In this document: positions 38,641-51,560 of the stretch, in pieces
How the letters are laid out: each line of letters begins with the position of its first letter
How positions within the stretch are numbered: the stretch's first letter is position 1
NCBI RefSeq assembly: GCF_910591885.1
Contig: NW_025963585.1
Span: forward strand, 124,001-188,000
Origin: Bombus terrestris
Lineage: Eukaryota; Arthropoda; Insecta; Hymenoptera; Apidae
Direction of reading: 5' to 3'
DNA: 64,000 nucleotides
The notes under the pieces: generated by a model
Seen by the model: only the letters and a program-made list of their open reading frames with translations
What the model was told of the DNA's origin: nothing
Databases searched by the model: none
Position numbers and translations under genes: made by a program

Positions 38641-39955
38641 ACGGTGTCCAACGGTGTCCCACGATGTCCCACGTTCTCCCACGTTGTCCCACGTTGTCCC
38701 ACGTTGTCCCACGTTGTCCCACGTTGTCCCACGGTGTCCAACGATGTCCAACGATGTCCAACGGTGTCCCACGTTGTCCCACGTTGTTCCATGGTTTCCC
38801 ACGTTGTCCCACGTTGTCCCACGTTGTCCCACGGTGTCCAACGATGTCCAACGGTGTCCAACGGTGTCCAACGGTGTCCAACGGTGTCCCACGTTGTCCC
38901 ACGTTGTCCCACGTTGTTCCATGGTTTCCCACGTTGTCCCACGTTGTCCCACGTTGTCCCACGGTGTCCAACGATGTCCAACGGTGTCCAACGGTGTCCA
39001 ACGGTGTCCAACGGTGTCCAACGGTGTCCCACGTTGTCCCACGTTGTCCCACGTTGTCCCACGTTGTCCCACGTTGTCCCACGTTGTCCCACGTTGTCCC
39101 ACGTGGTCCCACGTTGTCCCACGTTGTCCCACGGTGTCCAACGATGTCCAACGGTGTCCCACGTTGTCCAACGGTGTCCCACGTTGTCCCACGTTGTCCC
39201 ACGTTGTCCCACGTTGTCCCACGATGTCCCACGTTGTCCCACGTTGTCCCACGTTGTCCCACGTTGTCCCACGGTGTCCAACGATGTCCAACGGTGTCCA
39301 ACGGTGTCCCACGGTGTCCAACGGTGTCCCACGTTGTCCCACGTTGTCCCACGTTGTCCCACGTTGTCCCACGTTGTCCCACGTTGTCCCACGTTGTCCC
39401 ACGTTGTCCCACGTTGTCCAACGATGTCCAACGGTGTCCCACGTTGTCCCACGTTGTCCCACGTTGTCCCACGTTGTCCCACGTTGTCCCACGGTGTCCC
39501 ACGGTGTCCAACGATGTCCAACGGTGTCCCACGTTGTCCCACGTTGTCCCACGTTGTCCCACGTTGTCCCACGTTGTCCCACGATGTCCCACGTTGTCCC
39601 ACGTTGTCCCACGTTGTCCCACGTTGTCCCACGTTGTCCCACGGTGTCCCACGGTGTCCAACGGTGTCCCACGTTGTCCCACGTTGTCCCACGTTGTCCC
39701 ACGTTGTCCCACGTTGTCCCACGTTGTCCCACGTTGTTCCATGGTTTCCCACGTTGTCCCACGTTGTCCCACGTTGTCCCACGGTGTCCAACGATGTCCA
39801 ACGGTGTCCAACGGTGTCCCACGTTGTCCCACGTTGTCCCACGGTGTCCAACGATGTCCAACGGTGTCCCACGTTGTCCAACGATGTCCAACGGTGTCCC
39901 ACGTTGTCCCACGTTGTCCCACGTTGTCCCACGTTGTCCCACGTTGTCCCACGAT

Positions 39956-40145
39956 GTCCCACGTTGTCCCACGTTGTCCCACGTTGTCCCACGTTGTCCC
40001 ACGTTGTCCCACGTTGTCCCACGTTGTCCCACGTTGTCCCACGTTGTCCCACGTTGTCCCACGTTGTCCCACGTTGTCCCACGTTGTCCCACGTTGTCCC
40101 ACGTTGTCCCACGTTGTCCCACGTTGTCCCACGTTGTCCCACGTT
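39956..40145. repeat. Longest pure consensus run, 19 units
   Basis: Nineteen consecutive A units between an E and a B, the longest uninterrupted consensus stretch I found. Confidence 0.88.
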
Positions 40146-40175
40146 GTCCCACGGTGTCCAACGATGTCCAACGGT

Positions 40176-40325
40176 GTCCAGCGATGTCCAACGGTGTCCC
40201 ACGTTGTCCCACGTTTTCCCACGTTGTTCCACGTTGTCCCACGGTGTCCAACGATGTCCAACGATGTCCAACGGTGTCCCACGTTGTCCCACGTTGTTCC
40301 ATGGTTTCCCACGTTGTCCCACGTT
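40176..40325. repeat. Altered core module start
   Basis: H, D, A, A, G as in the core, then GTTCCACGTT at 40226 where the core has A, then B, C, C, D and F-G. The four-D end of the core is replaced by A units, and N comes early (40426, 250 bp after H instead of 320). Confidence 0.8.
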
Positions 40326-42315
40326 GTCCCACGTTGTCCCACGTTGTCCCACGTTGTCCCACGTTGTCCCACGTTGTCCCACGATGTCCCACGTTGTCCC
40401 ACGTTGTCCCACGTTGTCCCACGGTGTCCAACAATGTCCAACGGTGTCCCACGTTGTCCAACGGTGTCCCACGTTGTCCCACGTTGTCCCACGTTGTCCC
40501 ACGTTGTCCCACGATGTCCCACGTTGTCCCACGTTGTCCCACGTTGTCCCACGTTGTCCCACGTTGTCCCACGTTGTCCCACGTTGTCCCACGTTGTCCC
40601 ACGTTGTCCCACGTTGTCCCACGTTGTCCCACGGTGTCCAACGATGTCCAACGGTGTCCAACGGTGTCCCACGGTGTCCAACGGTGTCCCACGTTGTCCC
40701 ACGTTGTCCCACGTTGTCCCACGTTGTCCCGCGTTGTCCCACGTTGTCCCACGTTGTCCGACGATGTCCAACGGTGTCCCACGTTGTCCCACGTTGTTCC
40801 ATGGTTTCCCACGTTGTCCCACGTTGTCCCACGTTGTCCCACGGTGTCCAACGATGTCCAACGGTGTCCAACGGTGTCCAATGGTGTCCAACGGTGTCCA
40901 ACGGTGTCCCACGTTGTCCCACGTTGTCCCACGTTGTCCCACGGTGTCCAACGATGTCCAACGGTGTCCCACGTTGTCCCACGTTGTCCCACGTTGTCCC
41001 ACGTTGTCCCACGTTGTCCCACGATGTCCCACGTTGTCCCACGTTGTCCCACGTTGTCCCACGTTGTCCCACGTTGTCCCACGTTGTCCCACGTTGTCCC
41101 ACGTTGTCCCACGTTGTCCCACGTTGTCCCACGTTGTCCCACGTTGTCCCACGTTGTCCCACGGTGTCCAACGGTGTCCGACGATGTCCCACGTTGTCCC
41201 ACGTTGTCCCACGTTGTCCCACGTTGTCCCACGATGTCCCACGTTGTCCCACGTTGTCCCACGTTGTCCCACGTTGTCCCACGTTGTCCCACGTTGTCCC
41301 CCGTTGTCCCACGTTGTCCCACGTTGTCCCACGGTGTCCAACGATGTCCAACGGTGTCCAGCGATGTCCAACGGTGTCCCACGTTGTCCCACGTTGTCCC
41401 ACGGTGTCCAACGATGTCCAAAGATGTCCAACGGTGTCCCACGTTGTCCCACGTTGTTCCATGGTTTCCCACGTTGTCCCACGTTGTCCCACGTTGTCCC
41501 ACGGTGTCCAACGATGTCCAACGGTGTCCAACGGTGTCCAACGGTGTCCAACGGTGTCCCACGTTGTCCCACGTTGTCCCACGTTGTCCCACGATGTCCC
41601 ACGTTGTCCCACGTTGTCCCACGTTGTCCCACGATGTCCCACGTTGTCCCACGTTGTCCCACGTTGTCCCACGTTGTCCCACGTTGTCCCACGTTGTCCC
41701 ACGTTGTCCCACGTTGTCCCACGTTGTCCGACGATGTCCAACGGTGTCCCACGTTGTCCCACGTTGTTCCATGGTTTCCCACGTTGTCCCACGTTGTCCC
41801 ACGTTGTCCCACGGTGTCCAACGATGTCCAACGGTGTCCAACGGTGTCCAACGGTGTCCAACGGTGTCCAACGGTGTCCCACGTTGTCCCACGTTGTCCC
41901 ACGTTGTCCCACGGTGTCCAACGATGTCCAACGGTGTCCCACGTTGTCCCACGTTGTCCCACGTTGTCCCACGTTGTCCCACGTTGTCCCACGATGTCCC
42001 ACGTTGTCCCACGTTGTCCCACGTTGTCCCACGATGTCCCACGTTGTCCCACGTTGTCCCACGTTGTCCCACGTTGTCCCACGTTGTCCCACGTTGTCCC
42101 ACGTTGTCCCACGTTGTCCCACGGTGTCAAACGGTGTCCAACGATGTCCCACGTTGTCCCACGTTGTCCCACGTTGTCCCACGTTGTCCCACGATGTCCC
42201 ACGTTGTCCCACGTTGTCCCACGTTGTCCCACGTTGTCCCACGTTGTCCCACGTTGTCCCACGTTGTCCCACGTTGTGCCACGTTGTCCCACGGTGTCCA
42301 ACGATGTCCAACGGT

Positions 42316-42535
42316 GTCCAGCGATGTCCAACGGTGTCCCACGTTGTCCCACGTTTTCCCACGTTGTCCCACGTTGTCCCACGGTGTCCAACGATGTCCA
42401 ACGATGTCCAACGGTGTCCCACGTTGTCCCACGTTGTTCCATGGTTTCCCACGTTGTCCCACGTTGTCCCACGTTGTCCCACGGTGTCCAACGATGTCCA
42501 ACGGTGTCCAACGGTGTCCAACGGTGTCCAACGGT
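42316..42535. repeat. 220-bp core module, I-branch copy
   Basis: The core is intact with I at +350 (42666). GTGCCACGTT, which follows I by 230 bp in four other copies, is absent here. A GTGCCACGTT unit instead lies upstream at 42276 in an unrelated context. Confidence 0.9.
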
Positions 42536-43715
42536 GTCCCACGTTGTCCCACGTTGTCCCACGTTGTCCCACGATGTCCCACGTTGTCCCACGTTGTCCC
42601 ACGTTGTCCCACGTTGTCCCACGATGTCCCACGTTGTCCCACGTTGTCCCACGTTGTCCCACGTTGTCCGACGTTGTCCCACGTTGTCCCACGTTGTCCC
42701 ACGTTGTCCCACGTTGTCCCACGTTGTCCCACGTTGTCCCACGGTGTCCAACGATGTCCAACGGTGTCCAACGGTGTCCCACGTTGTCCCACGTTGTCCC
42801 ACGTTGTCCCACGTTGTCCCACGTTGTCCCACGTTGTCCCACGTTGTCCCACGTTGTCCCACGTTGTCCCACGTTGTCCCACGTTGTCCAACGATGTCCA
42901 ACGGTGTCCCACGTTGTCCCACGTTGTCCCACGTTGTCCCACGATGTCCCACGTTGTCCCACGTTGTCCCACGTTGTCCCACGTTGTCCCACGTTGTCCC
43001 ACGTTGTCCCACGTTCTCCCACGTTGTCCCACGTTGTCCCACGTTGTCCCACGGTGTCCAACGATGTCCAACGGTGTCCAACGGTGTCCCACGGTGTCCA
43101 ACGGTGTCCCACGTTGTCCCACGTTGTCCCACGTTGTCCCACGTTGTCCCACGTTGTCCCACGTTGTCCCACGTTGTCCAACGATGTCCAACGGTGTCCC
43201 ACGTTGTCCCACGTTGTTCCATGGTTTCCCACGTTGTCCCACGTTGTCCCACGTTGTCCCACGGTGTCCAACGATGTCCAACGGTGTCCAACGGTGTCCC
43301 ACGTTGTCCCACGTTGTCCCACGTTGTCCCACGTTGTCCCACGTTGTCCCACGATGTCCCACGTTGTCCCACGTTGTCCCACGTTGTCCCACGTTGTCCC
43401 ACGTTGTCCCACGTTGTCCCACGTTGTCCCACGTTGTCCCACGTTGTCCCACGTTGTCCCACGTTGTCCCACGTTGTCCCACGTTGTCCCACGTTGTCCC
43501 ACGGTGTCCAACGGTGTCCAACGATGTCCCACGTTGTCCCACGTTGTCCCACGTTGTCCCACGTTGTCCCACGATGTCCCACGTTGTCCCACGTTGTCCC
43601 ACGTTGTCCCACGTTGTCCCACGTTGTCCCACGTTGTCCCACGTTGTCCCACGTTGTCCCACGTTGTCCCACGTTGTCCCACGTTGTCCCACGGTGTCCA
43701 ACGATGTCCAACGGT

Positions 43716-43935
43716 GTCCAGCGATGTCCAACGGTGTCCCACGTTGTCCCACGTTTTCCCACGTTGTCCCACGTTGTCCCACGGTGTCCAACGATGTCCA
43801 ACGATGTCCAACGGTGTCCCACGTTGTCCCACGTTGTTCCATGGTTTCCCACGTTGTCCCACGTTGTCCCACGTTGTCCCACGGTGTCCAACGATGTCCA
43901 ACGGTGTCCAACGATGTCCAACGGTGTCCAACGGT
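43716..43935. repeat. 220-bp core module, N-branch copy
   Basis: The core order holds except that one of the four terminal D units is C. N lies at +320 (44036). A damaged F unit, GTTCTATGGT, appears downstream at 44396 and still keeps its G partner. Confidence 0.9.
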
Positions 43936-44945
43936 GTCCCACGTTGTCCCACGTTGTCCCACGTTGTCCCACGTTGTCCCACGTTGTCCCACGATGTCCC
44001 ACGTTGTCCCACGTTGTCCCACGTTGTCCCACGGTGTCCAACAATGTCCAACGGTGTCCCACGGTGTCCAACGGTGTCCCACGTTGTCCCACGTTGTCCC
44101 ACGTTGTCCCACGTTGTCCCACGATGTCCCACGTTGTCCCACGTTGTCCCACGTTGTCCCACGTTGTCCCACGTTGTCCCACGTTGTCCCACGTTGTCCC
44201 ACTTTGTCCCACGTTGTCCCACGTTGTCCCACGGTGTCCAACGATGTCCAACGGTGTCCAACGGTGTCCCACGGTGTCCAACGGTGTCCCACGTTGTCCC
44301 ACGTTGTCCCACGTTGTCCCACGTTGTCCCACGTTGTCCCACGTTGTCCCACGTTGTCCGACGATGTCCAACGGTGTCCCACGTTGTCCCACGTTGTTCT
44401 ATGGTTTCCCACGTTGTCCCACGTTGTCCCACGTTGTCCCACGGTGTCCAACGATGTCCAACGGTGTCCAACGATGTCCAACGATGTCCAACGGTGTCCC
44501 ACGATGTCCAACGATGTCCAACGATGTCCAACGGTGTCCAACGGTGTCCAACGGTGTCCCACGGTGTCCAACGGTGTCCCACGTTGTCCCACGTTGTCCC
44601 ACGTTGTCCCACGTTGTCCCACGATGTCCCACGTTGTCCAACGGTGTCCAACGGTGTCCAACGATGTCCAACGATGTCCAACGGTGTCCCACGATGTCCA
44701 ACGATGTCCAACGATGTCCAACGGTGTCCCACGTTGTCCCACGTTGTCCCACGTTGTCCCACGTTGTCCCACGGTGTCCAACGATGTCCAACGATGTCCA
44801 ACGGTGTCCAACGGTGTCCCACGGTGTCCAACGGTGTCCCACGTTGTCCCACGTTGTCCCACGTTGTCCCACGTTGTCCCACGTTGTCCCACGTTGTCCC
44901 ACGTTGTCCAACGATGTCCAACGGTGTCCCACGTTGTCCCACGTT

Positions 44946-44955
44946 GTTCCACGGT
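44946..44955. repeat. Hybrid F unit GTTCCACGGT
   Basis: At this site the partner copy (51856) has the F-G pair. Here the left half of F is kept, but ACG replaces ATG and the next unit starts with G rather than T. The unit looks like F converted to the common type over its right half. Confidence 0.8.
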
Positions 44956-47875
44956 GTCCCACGTTGTCCCACGTTGTCCCACGTTGTCCCACGTTGTCCC
45001 ACGTTGTCCCACGGTGTCCCACGGTGTCCAACGATGTCCAACGGTGTCCCACGTTGTCCCACGTTGTCCCACGTTGTCCCACGTTGTCCCACGTTGTCCC
45101 ACGATGTCCCACGTTGTCCCACGTTGTCCCACGTTGTCCCACGTTGTCCCACGTTGTCCCACGTTGTCCCACGTTGTCCCACGTGGTCCCACGTTGTCCC
45201 ACGTTGTCCCACGGTGTCCAACGATGTCCAACGGTGTCCCACGTTGTCCAACGGTGTCCCACGTTGTCCCACGTTGTCCCACGTTGTCCCACGTTGTCCC
45301 ACGATGTCCCACGTTGTCCCACGTTGTCCCACGTTGTCCCACGTTGTCCCACGTTGTCCCACGTTGTCCCACGTTCTCCCACGTTGTCCCACGTTGTCCC
45401 ACGTTGTCCCACGGTGTCCAACGATGTCCAACGGTGTCCAACGGTGTCCCACGGTGTCCAACGGTGTCCCACGTTGTCCCACGTTGTCCCACGTTGTCCC
45501 ACGTTGTCCCACGTTGTCCCACGTTGTCCCACGTTGTCCAACGATGTCCAACGGTGTCCCACGTTGTCCCACGTTGTTCCATGGTTTCCCACGTTGTCCC
45601 ACGTTGTCCCACGTTGTCCCACGTTGTCCCACGTTGTCCCACGTTGTCCCACGATGTCCCACGTTGTCCCACGTTGTCCCACGTTGTCCCACGATGTCCC
45701 ACGTTGTCCCACGTTGTCCCACGTTGTCCCACGTTGTCCCACGTTGTCCCACGTTGTCCCACGTTGTCCCACGTTGTCCCACGGTGTCCAACGGTGTCCA
45801 ACGATGTCCCACGTTGTCCCACGTTGTCCCACGTTGTCCCACGTTGTCCCACGATGTCCCACGTTGTCCCACGTTGTCCCACGTTGTCCCACGTTGTCCC
45901 ACGTTGTCCCACGTTGTCCCACGTTGTCCCACGTTGTCCCACGTTGTCCCACGGTGTCCAACGATGTCCAACGGTGTCCAGCGATGTCCAACGGTGTCCC
46001 ACGTTGTCCCACGTTTTCCCACGTTGTCCCACGTTGTCCCACGGTGTCCAACGATGTCCAACGATGTCCAACGGTGTCCCACGTTGTCCCACGTTGTTCC
46101 ACGTTGTCCCACGTTGTCCCACGTTGTCCCACGTTGTCCCACGATGTCCCACGTTGTCCCACGTTGTCCCACGTTGTCCCACGTTGTCCCACGTTGTCCC
46201 ACGATGTCCCACGTTGTCCCACGTTGTCCCACGTTGTCCCACGTTGTCCCACGTTGTCCCACGTTGTCCCACGTTGTCCCACGTTGTCCCACGTTGTCCC
46301 ACGGTGTCCAACGATGTCCAACGGTGTCCAGCGATGTCCAACGGTGTCCCACGTTGTCCCACGTTTTCCCACGTTGTCCCACGTTGTCCCACGGTGTCCA
46401 ACGATGTCCAACGATGTCCAACGGTGTCCCACGTTGTCCCACGTTGTCCCACGTTGTCCCACGGTGTCCAACGGTGTCCCACGATGTCCCACGTTCTCCC
46501 ACGTTGTCCCACGTTGTCCCACGTTGTTCCATGGTTTCCCACGTTGTCCCACGTTGTCCCACGTTGTCCCACGGTGTCCAACGATGTCCAACGGTGTCCA
46601 ACGGTGTCCAACGGTGTCCAACGGTGTCCCACGTTGTCCCACGTTGTCCCACGTTGTCCCACGTTGTCCCACGATGTCCCACGTTGTCCCACGTTGTCCC
46701 ACGTTGTCCCACGATGTCCCACGTTGTCCCACGTTGTCCCACGTTGTCCCACGTTGTCCCACGATGTCCCACGTTGTCCCACGTTGTCCCACGTTGTCCC
46801 ACGTTGTCCCACGGTGTCCAACGATGTCCAACGGTGTCCAACGGTGTCCCACGGTGTCCAACGGTGTCCCACGTTGTCCCACGTTGTCCCACGTTGTCCC
46901 ACGTTGTCCCACGTTGTCCCACGATGTCCCACGTTGTCCAACGGTGTCCAACGGTGTCCAACGATGTCCAACGATGTCCAACGGTGTCCCACGATGTCCA
47001 ACGATGTCCAACGATGTCCAACGGTGTCCCACGTTGTCCCACGTTGTCCCACGTTGTCCCACGTTGTCCCACGTTGTCCCACGGTGTCCAACGATGTCCA
47101 ACGGTGTCCCACGTTGTCCAACGGTGTCCCACGTTGTCCCACGTTGTCCCACGTTGTCCCACGTTGTCCCACGTTGTCCCACGTTGTCCCACGTTGTCCC
47201 ACGTTGTCCCACGTTGTCCCACGTTGTCCCACGTTGTCCCACGGTGTCCAACGATGTCCAACGGTGTCCAAAGGTGTCCCACGGTGTCCAACGGTGTCCC
47301 ACGTTGTCCCACGTTGTCCCACGTTGTCCCACGTTGTCCCACGTTGTCCAACGATGTCCAACGGTGTCCCACGTTGTCCCACGTTGTTCCATGGTTTCCC
47401 ACGTTGTCCCACGTTGTCCCACGTTGTCCCACGGTGTCCAACGATGTCCAACGGTGTCCCGCGTTGTCCAACGGTGTCCCACGTTGTCCCACGTTGTCCC
47501 ACGGTGTCCAACGATGTCCAACGGTGTCCAACGGTGTCCCACGGTGTTCCATGGTTTCCCACGTTGTCCCACGTTGTCCAACGATGTCCAACGGTGTCCC
47601 ACGTTGTCCCACGTTGTTCCATGGTTTCCCACGTTGTCCCACGTTGTCCCACGTTGTCCCACGTTGTCCCACGATGTCCCACGTTGTCCCACGTTGTCCC
47701 ACGTTGTCCCACGTTGTCCCACGTTGTCCCACGTTGTCCCACGTTGTCCCACGTTGTCCCACGGTGTCCAACGATGTCCAACGATGTCCAACGGTGTCCC
47801 ACGTTGTCCCACGTTGTTCCATGGTTTCCCACGTTGTCCCACGTTGTCCCACGTTGTCCCACGGTGTCCAACGAT

Positions 47876-48195
47876 GTCCAACGGTGTCCAACGATGTCCA
47901 ACGGTGTCCAACGGTGTCCCACGTTGTCCCACGTTGTCCCACGTTGTCCAACGATGTCCAACGGTGTCCCACGGTGTCCAACGATGTCCAACGATGTCCA
48001 ACGGTGTCCAACGGTGTCCAACGGTGTCCCACGGTGTCCAACGGTGTCCCACGTTGTCCCACGTTGTCCCACGTTGTCCCACGTTGTCCCACGATGTCCC
48101 ACGTTGTCCAACGGTGTCCAACGGTGTCCAACGATGTCCAACGATGTCCAACGGTGTCCCACGATGTCCAACGATGTCCAACGATGTCCAACGGT
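47876..48195. repeat. C/D-rich stretch at 48 kb
   Basis: Order similar to 11341-11610 and 44456-44725, with the B, C, C, D, D, D, B step and the four-A, E, A interruption. Confidence 0.82.
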
Positions 48196-49025
48196 GTCCC
48201 ACGTTGTCCCACGTTGTCCCACGTTGTCCCACGTTGTCCCACGTTGTCCCACGGTGTCCAACGATGTCCAACGGTGTCCCACGTTGTCCAACGGTGTCCC
48301 ACGTTGTCCCACGTTGTCCCACGTTGTCCCACGTTGTCCCACGTTGTCCCACGTTGTCCCACGTTGTCCCACGTTGTCCCACGTTGTCCCACGTTGTCCC
48401 ACGTTGTCCCACGTTGTCCCACGGTGTCCAACGATGTCCAACGGTGTCCAAAGGTGTCCCACGGTGTCCAACGGTGTCCCACGTTGTCCCACGTTGTCCC
48501 ACGTTGTCCCACGTTGTCCCACGTTGTCCAACGATGTCCAACGGTGTCCCACGTTGTCCCACGTTGTTCCATGGTTTCCCACGTTGTCCCACGTCGTCCC
48601 ACGTTGTCCCACGGTGTCCAACGATGTCCAACGGTGTCCCACGTTGTCCAACGGTGTCCCACGTTGTCCCACGTTGTCCCACGGTGTCCAACGATGTCCA
48701 ACGGTGTCCAACGGTGTCCCACGTTGTCCCACGTTGTCCCACGATGTCCCACGTTGTCCCACGTTGTCCCACGTTGTCCCACGTTGTCCCACGTTGTCCC
48801 ACGTTGTCCCACGTTGTCCCACGTTGTCCCACGGTGTCCAACGGTGTCCAACGATGTCCCACGTTGTCCCACGTTGTCCCACGTTGTCCCACGTTGTCCC
48901 ACGTTGTCCCACGTTGTCCCACGTTGTCCCACGTTGTCCCACGTTGTCCCACGTTGTCCCACGTTGTCCCACGTTGTCCCACGTTGTCCCACGTTGTCCC
49001 ACGGTGTCCAACGATGTCCAACGGT

Positions 49026-49235
49026 GTCCAGCGATGTCCAACGGTGTCCCACGTTGTCCCACGTTTTCCCACGTTGTCCCACGTTGTCCCACGGTGTCCA
49101 ACGATGTCCAACGATGTCCAACGGTGTCCCACGTTGTCCCACGTTGTTCCATGGTTTCCCACGTTGTCCCACGTTGTCCCACGGTGTCCAACGATGTCCA
49201 ACGGTGTCCAACGGTGTCCAACGGTGTCCAACGGT
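49026..49235. repeat. Core module, I-branch copy one unit short
   Basis: The core landmarks are present with one A missing after F-G, giving 210 bp, and I at +340 (49366). Confidence 0.88.
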
Positions 49236-51560
49236 GTCCCACGTTGTCCCACGTTGTCCCACGTTGTCCCACGATGTCCCACGTTGTCCCACGTTGTCCC
49301 ACGTTGTCCCACGTTGTCCCACGATGTCCCACGTTGTCCCACGTTGTCCCACGTTGTCCCACGTTGTCCGACGTTGTCCCACGTTGTCCCACGTTGTCCC
49401 ACGTTGTCCCACGTTGTCCCACGTTGTCCCACGTTGTCCCACGGTGTCCAACGATGTCCAACGGTGTCCAACGGTGTCCCACGTTGTCCCACGTTGTCCC
49501 ACGTTGTCCCACGTTGTCCCACGTTGTCCCACGTTGTCCCACGTTGTCCCACGTTGTCCCACGTTGTCCAACGATGTCCAACGGTGTCCCACGTTGTCCC
49601 ACGTTGTCCCACGTTGTCCCACGATGTCCCACGTTGTCCCACGTTGTCCCACGTTGTCCCACGTTGTCCCACGTTGTCCCACGTTGTCCCACGTTCTCCC
49701 ACGTTGTCCCACGTTGTCCCACGTTGTCCCACGGTGTCCAACGATGTCCAACGGTGTCCAACGGTGTCCCACGGTGTCCAACGGTGTCCCACGTTGTCCC
49801 ACGTTGTCCCACGTTGTCCCACGTTGTCCCACGTTGTCCCACGTTGTCCCACGTTGTCCAACGATGTCCAACGGTGTCCCACGTTGTCCCACGTTGTTCC
49901 ATGGTTTCCCACGTTGTCCCACGTTGTCCCACGTTGTCCCACGGTGTCCAACGATGTCCAACGGTGTCCAACGGTGTCCCACGTTGTCCCACGTTGTCCC
50001 ACGTTGTCCCACGTTGTCCCACGTTGTCCCACGATGTCCCACGTTGTCCCACGTTGTCCCACGTTGTCCCACGTTGTCCCACGTTGTCCCACGTTGTCCC
50101 ACGTTGTCCCACGTTGTCCCACGTTGTCCCACGTTGTCCCACGTTGTCCCACGTTGTCCCACGTTGTCCCACGTTGTCCAACGGTGTCCAACGGTGTCCA
50201 ACGATGTCCCACGTTGTCCCACGTTGTCCCACGTTGTCCCACGTTGTCCCACGATGTCCCACGTTGTCCCACGTTGTCCCACGTTGTCCCACGTTGTCCC
50301 ACGTTGTTCCATGGTTTCCCACGTTGTCCCACGTTGTCCCACGTTGTCCCACGGTGTCCAACGATGTCCAACGGTGTCCAACGGTGTCCAACGGTGTCCA
50401 ACGGTGTCCCACGTTGTCCCACGTTGTCCCACGTTGTCCCACGTTGTCCCACGTTGTCCCACGTTGTCCCACGTTGTCCCACGATGTCCCACGTTGTCCC
50501 ACGTTGTCCCACGTTGTCCCACGTTCTCCCACGTTGTCCCACGTTGTCCCACGTTGTCCCACGGTGTCCAACGATGTCCAACGGTGTCCAACGGTGTCCC
50601 ACGGTGTCCAACGGTGTCCCACGTTGTCCCACGTTGTCCCACGTTGTCCCACGTTGTCCCACGTTGTCCCACGTTGTCCCACGTTGTCCAACGATGTCCA
50701 ACGGTGTCCCACGTTGTCCCACGTTGTTCCATGGTTTCCCACGTTGTCCCACGTTGTCCCACGTTGTCCCACGGTGTCCAACGATGTCCAACGGTGTCCA
50801 GCGATGTCCAACGGTGTCCCACGTTGTCCCACGTTGTCCCACGGTGTCCAACGATGTCCAACGGTGTCCAACGGTGTCCCACGTTGTCCCACGTTGTCCC
50901 ACGTTGTCCCACGTTGTCCCACGTTGTTCCATGGTTTCCCACGTTGTCCCACGTTGTCCCACGTTGTCCCACGGTGTCCAACGATGTCCCACGTTGTCCC
51001 ACGTTGTCCCACGTTGTCCCACGTTGTCCCACGTTGTCCCACGTTGTCCCACGTTGTCCCACGTTCTCCCACGTTGTCCCACGTTGTCCCACGTTGTCCC
51101 ACGGTGTCCAACGATGTCCAACGGTGTCCAACGGTGTCCCACGGTGTCCAACGGTGTCCCACGTTGTCCCACGTTGTCCCACGTTGTCCCACGTTGTCCC
51201 ACGTTGTTCCATGGTTTCCCACGTTGTCCCACGTTGTCCCACGTTGTCCCACGGTGTCCAACGATGTCCAACGGTGTCCAACGGTGTCCAACGGTGTCCA
51301 ACGGTGTCCCACGTTGTCCCACGTTGTCCCACGTTGTCCCACGTTGTCCCACGATGTCCCACGTTGTCCCACGTTGTCCCACGTTGTCCCACGTTGTCCG
51401 ACGTTGTCCCACGTTGTCCCACGTTGTCCCACGTTGTCCCACGTTGTCCCACGTTGTCCCACGTTGTCCCACGGTGTCCAACGATGTCCAACGGTGTCCC
51501 ACGTTGTCCCACGTTGTCCCACGTTGTCCCACGTTGTCCCACGATGTCCCACGTTGTCCA

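Larger units (their letters stand above)
44641..48720. repeat. Right-hand large duplication, first copy
   Basis: Paired landmarks with 51561-55930: the C/D cluster at 44641, J at 45176, K at 45376, H at 45976 and 46326, GTTCCACGTT at 46096, K at 46496, GTCCAAAGGT at 47266 and 48446, GTCCCGCGTT at 47456, GTCCCACGTC at 48586. The offset runs 6,910-6,920, then 6,860, 6,850, 7,440 and 7,210 bp, reflecting indels of whole units. Two GTCCAAAGGT segments 1,180 bp apart form a local duplication inside it. Confidence 0.88.
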
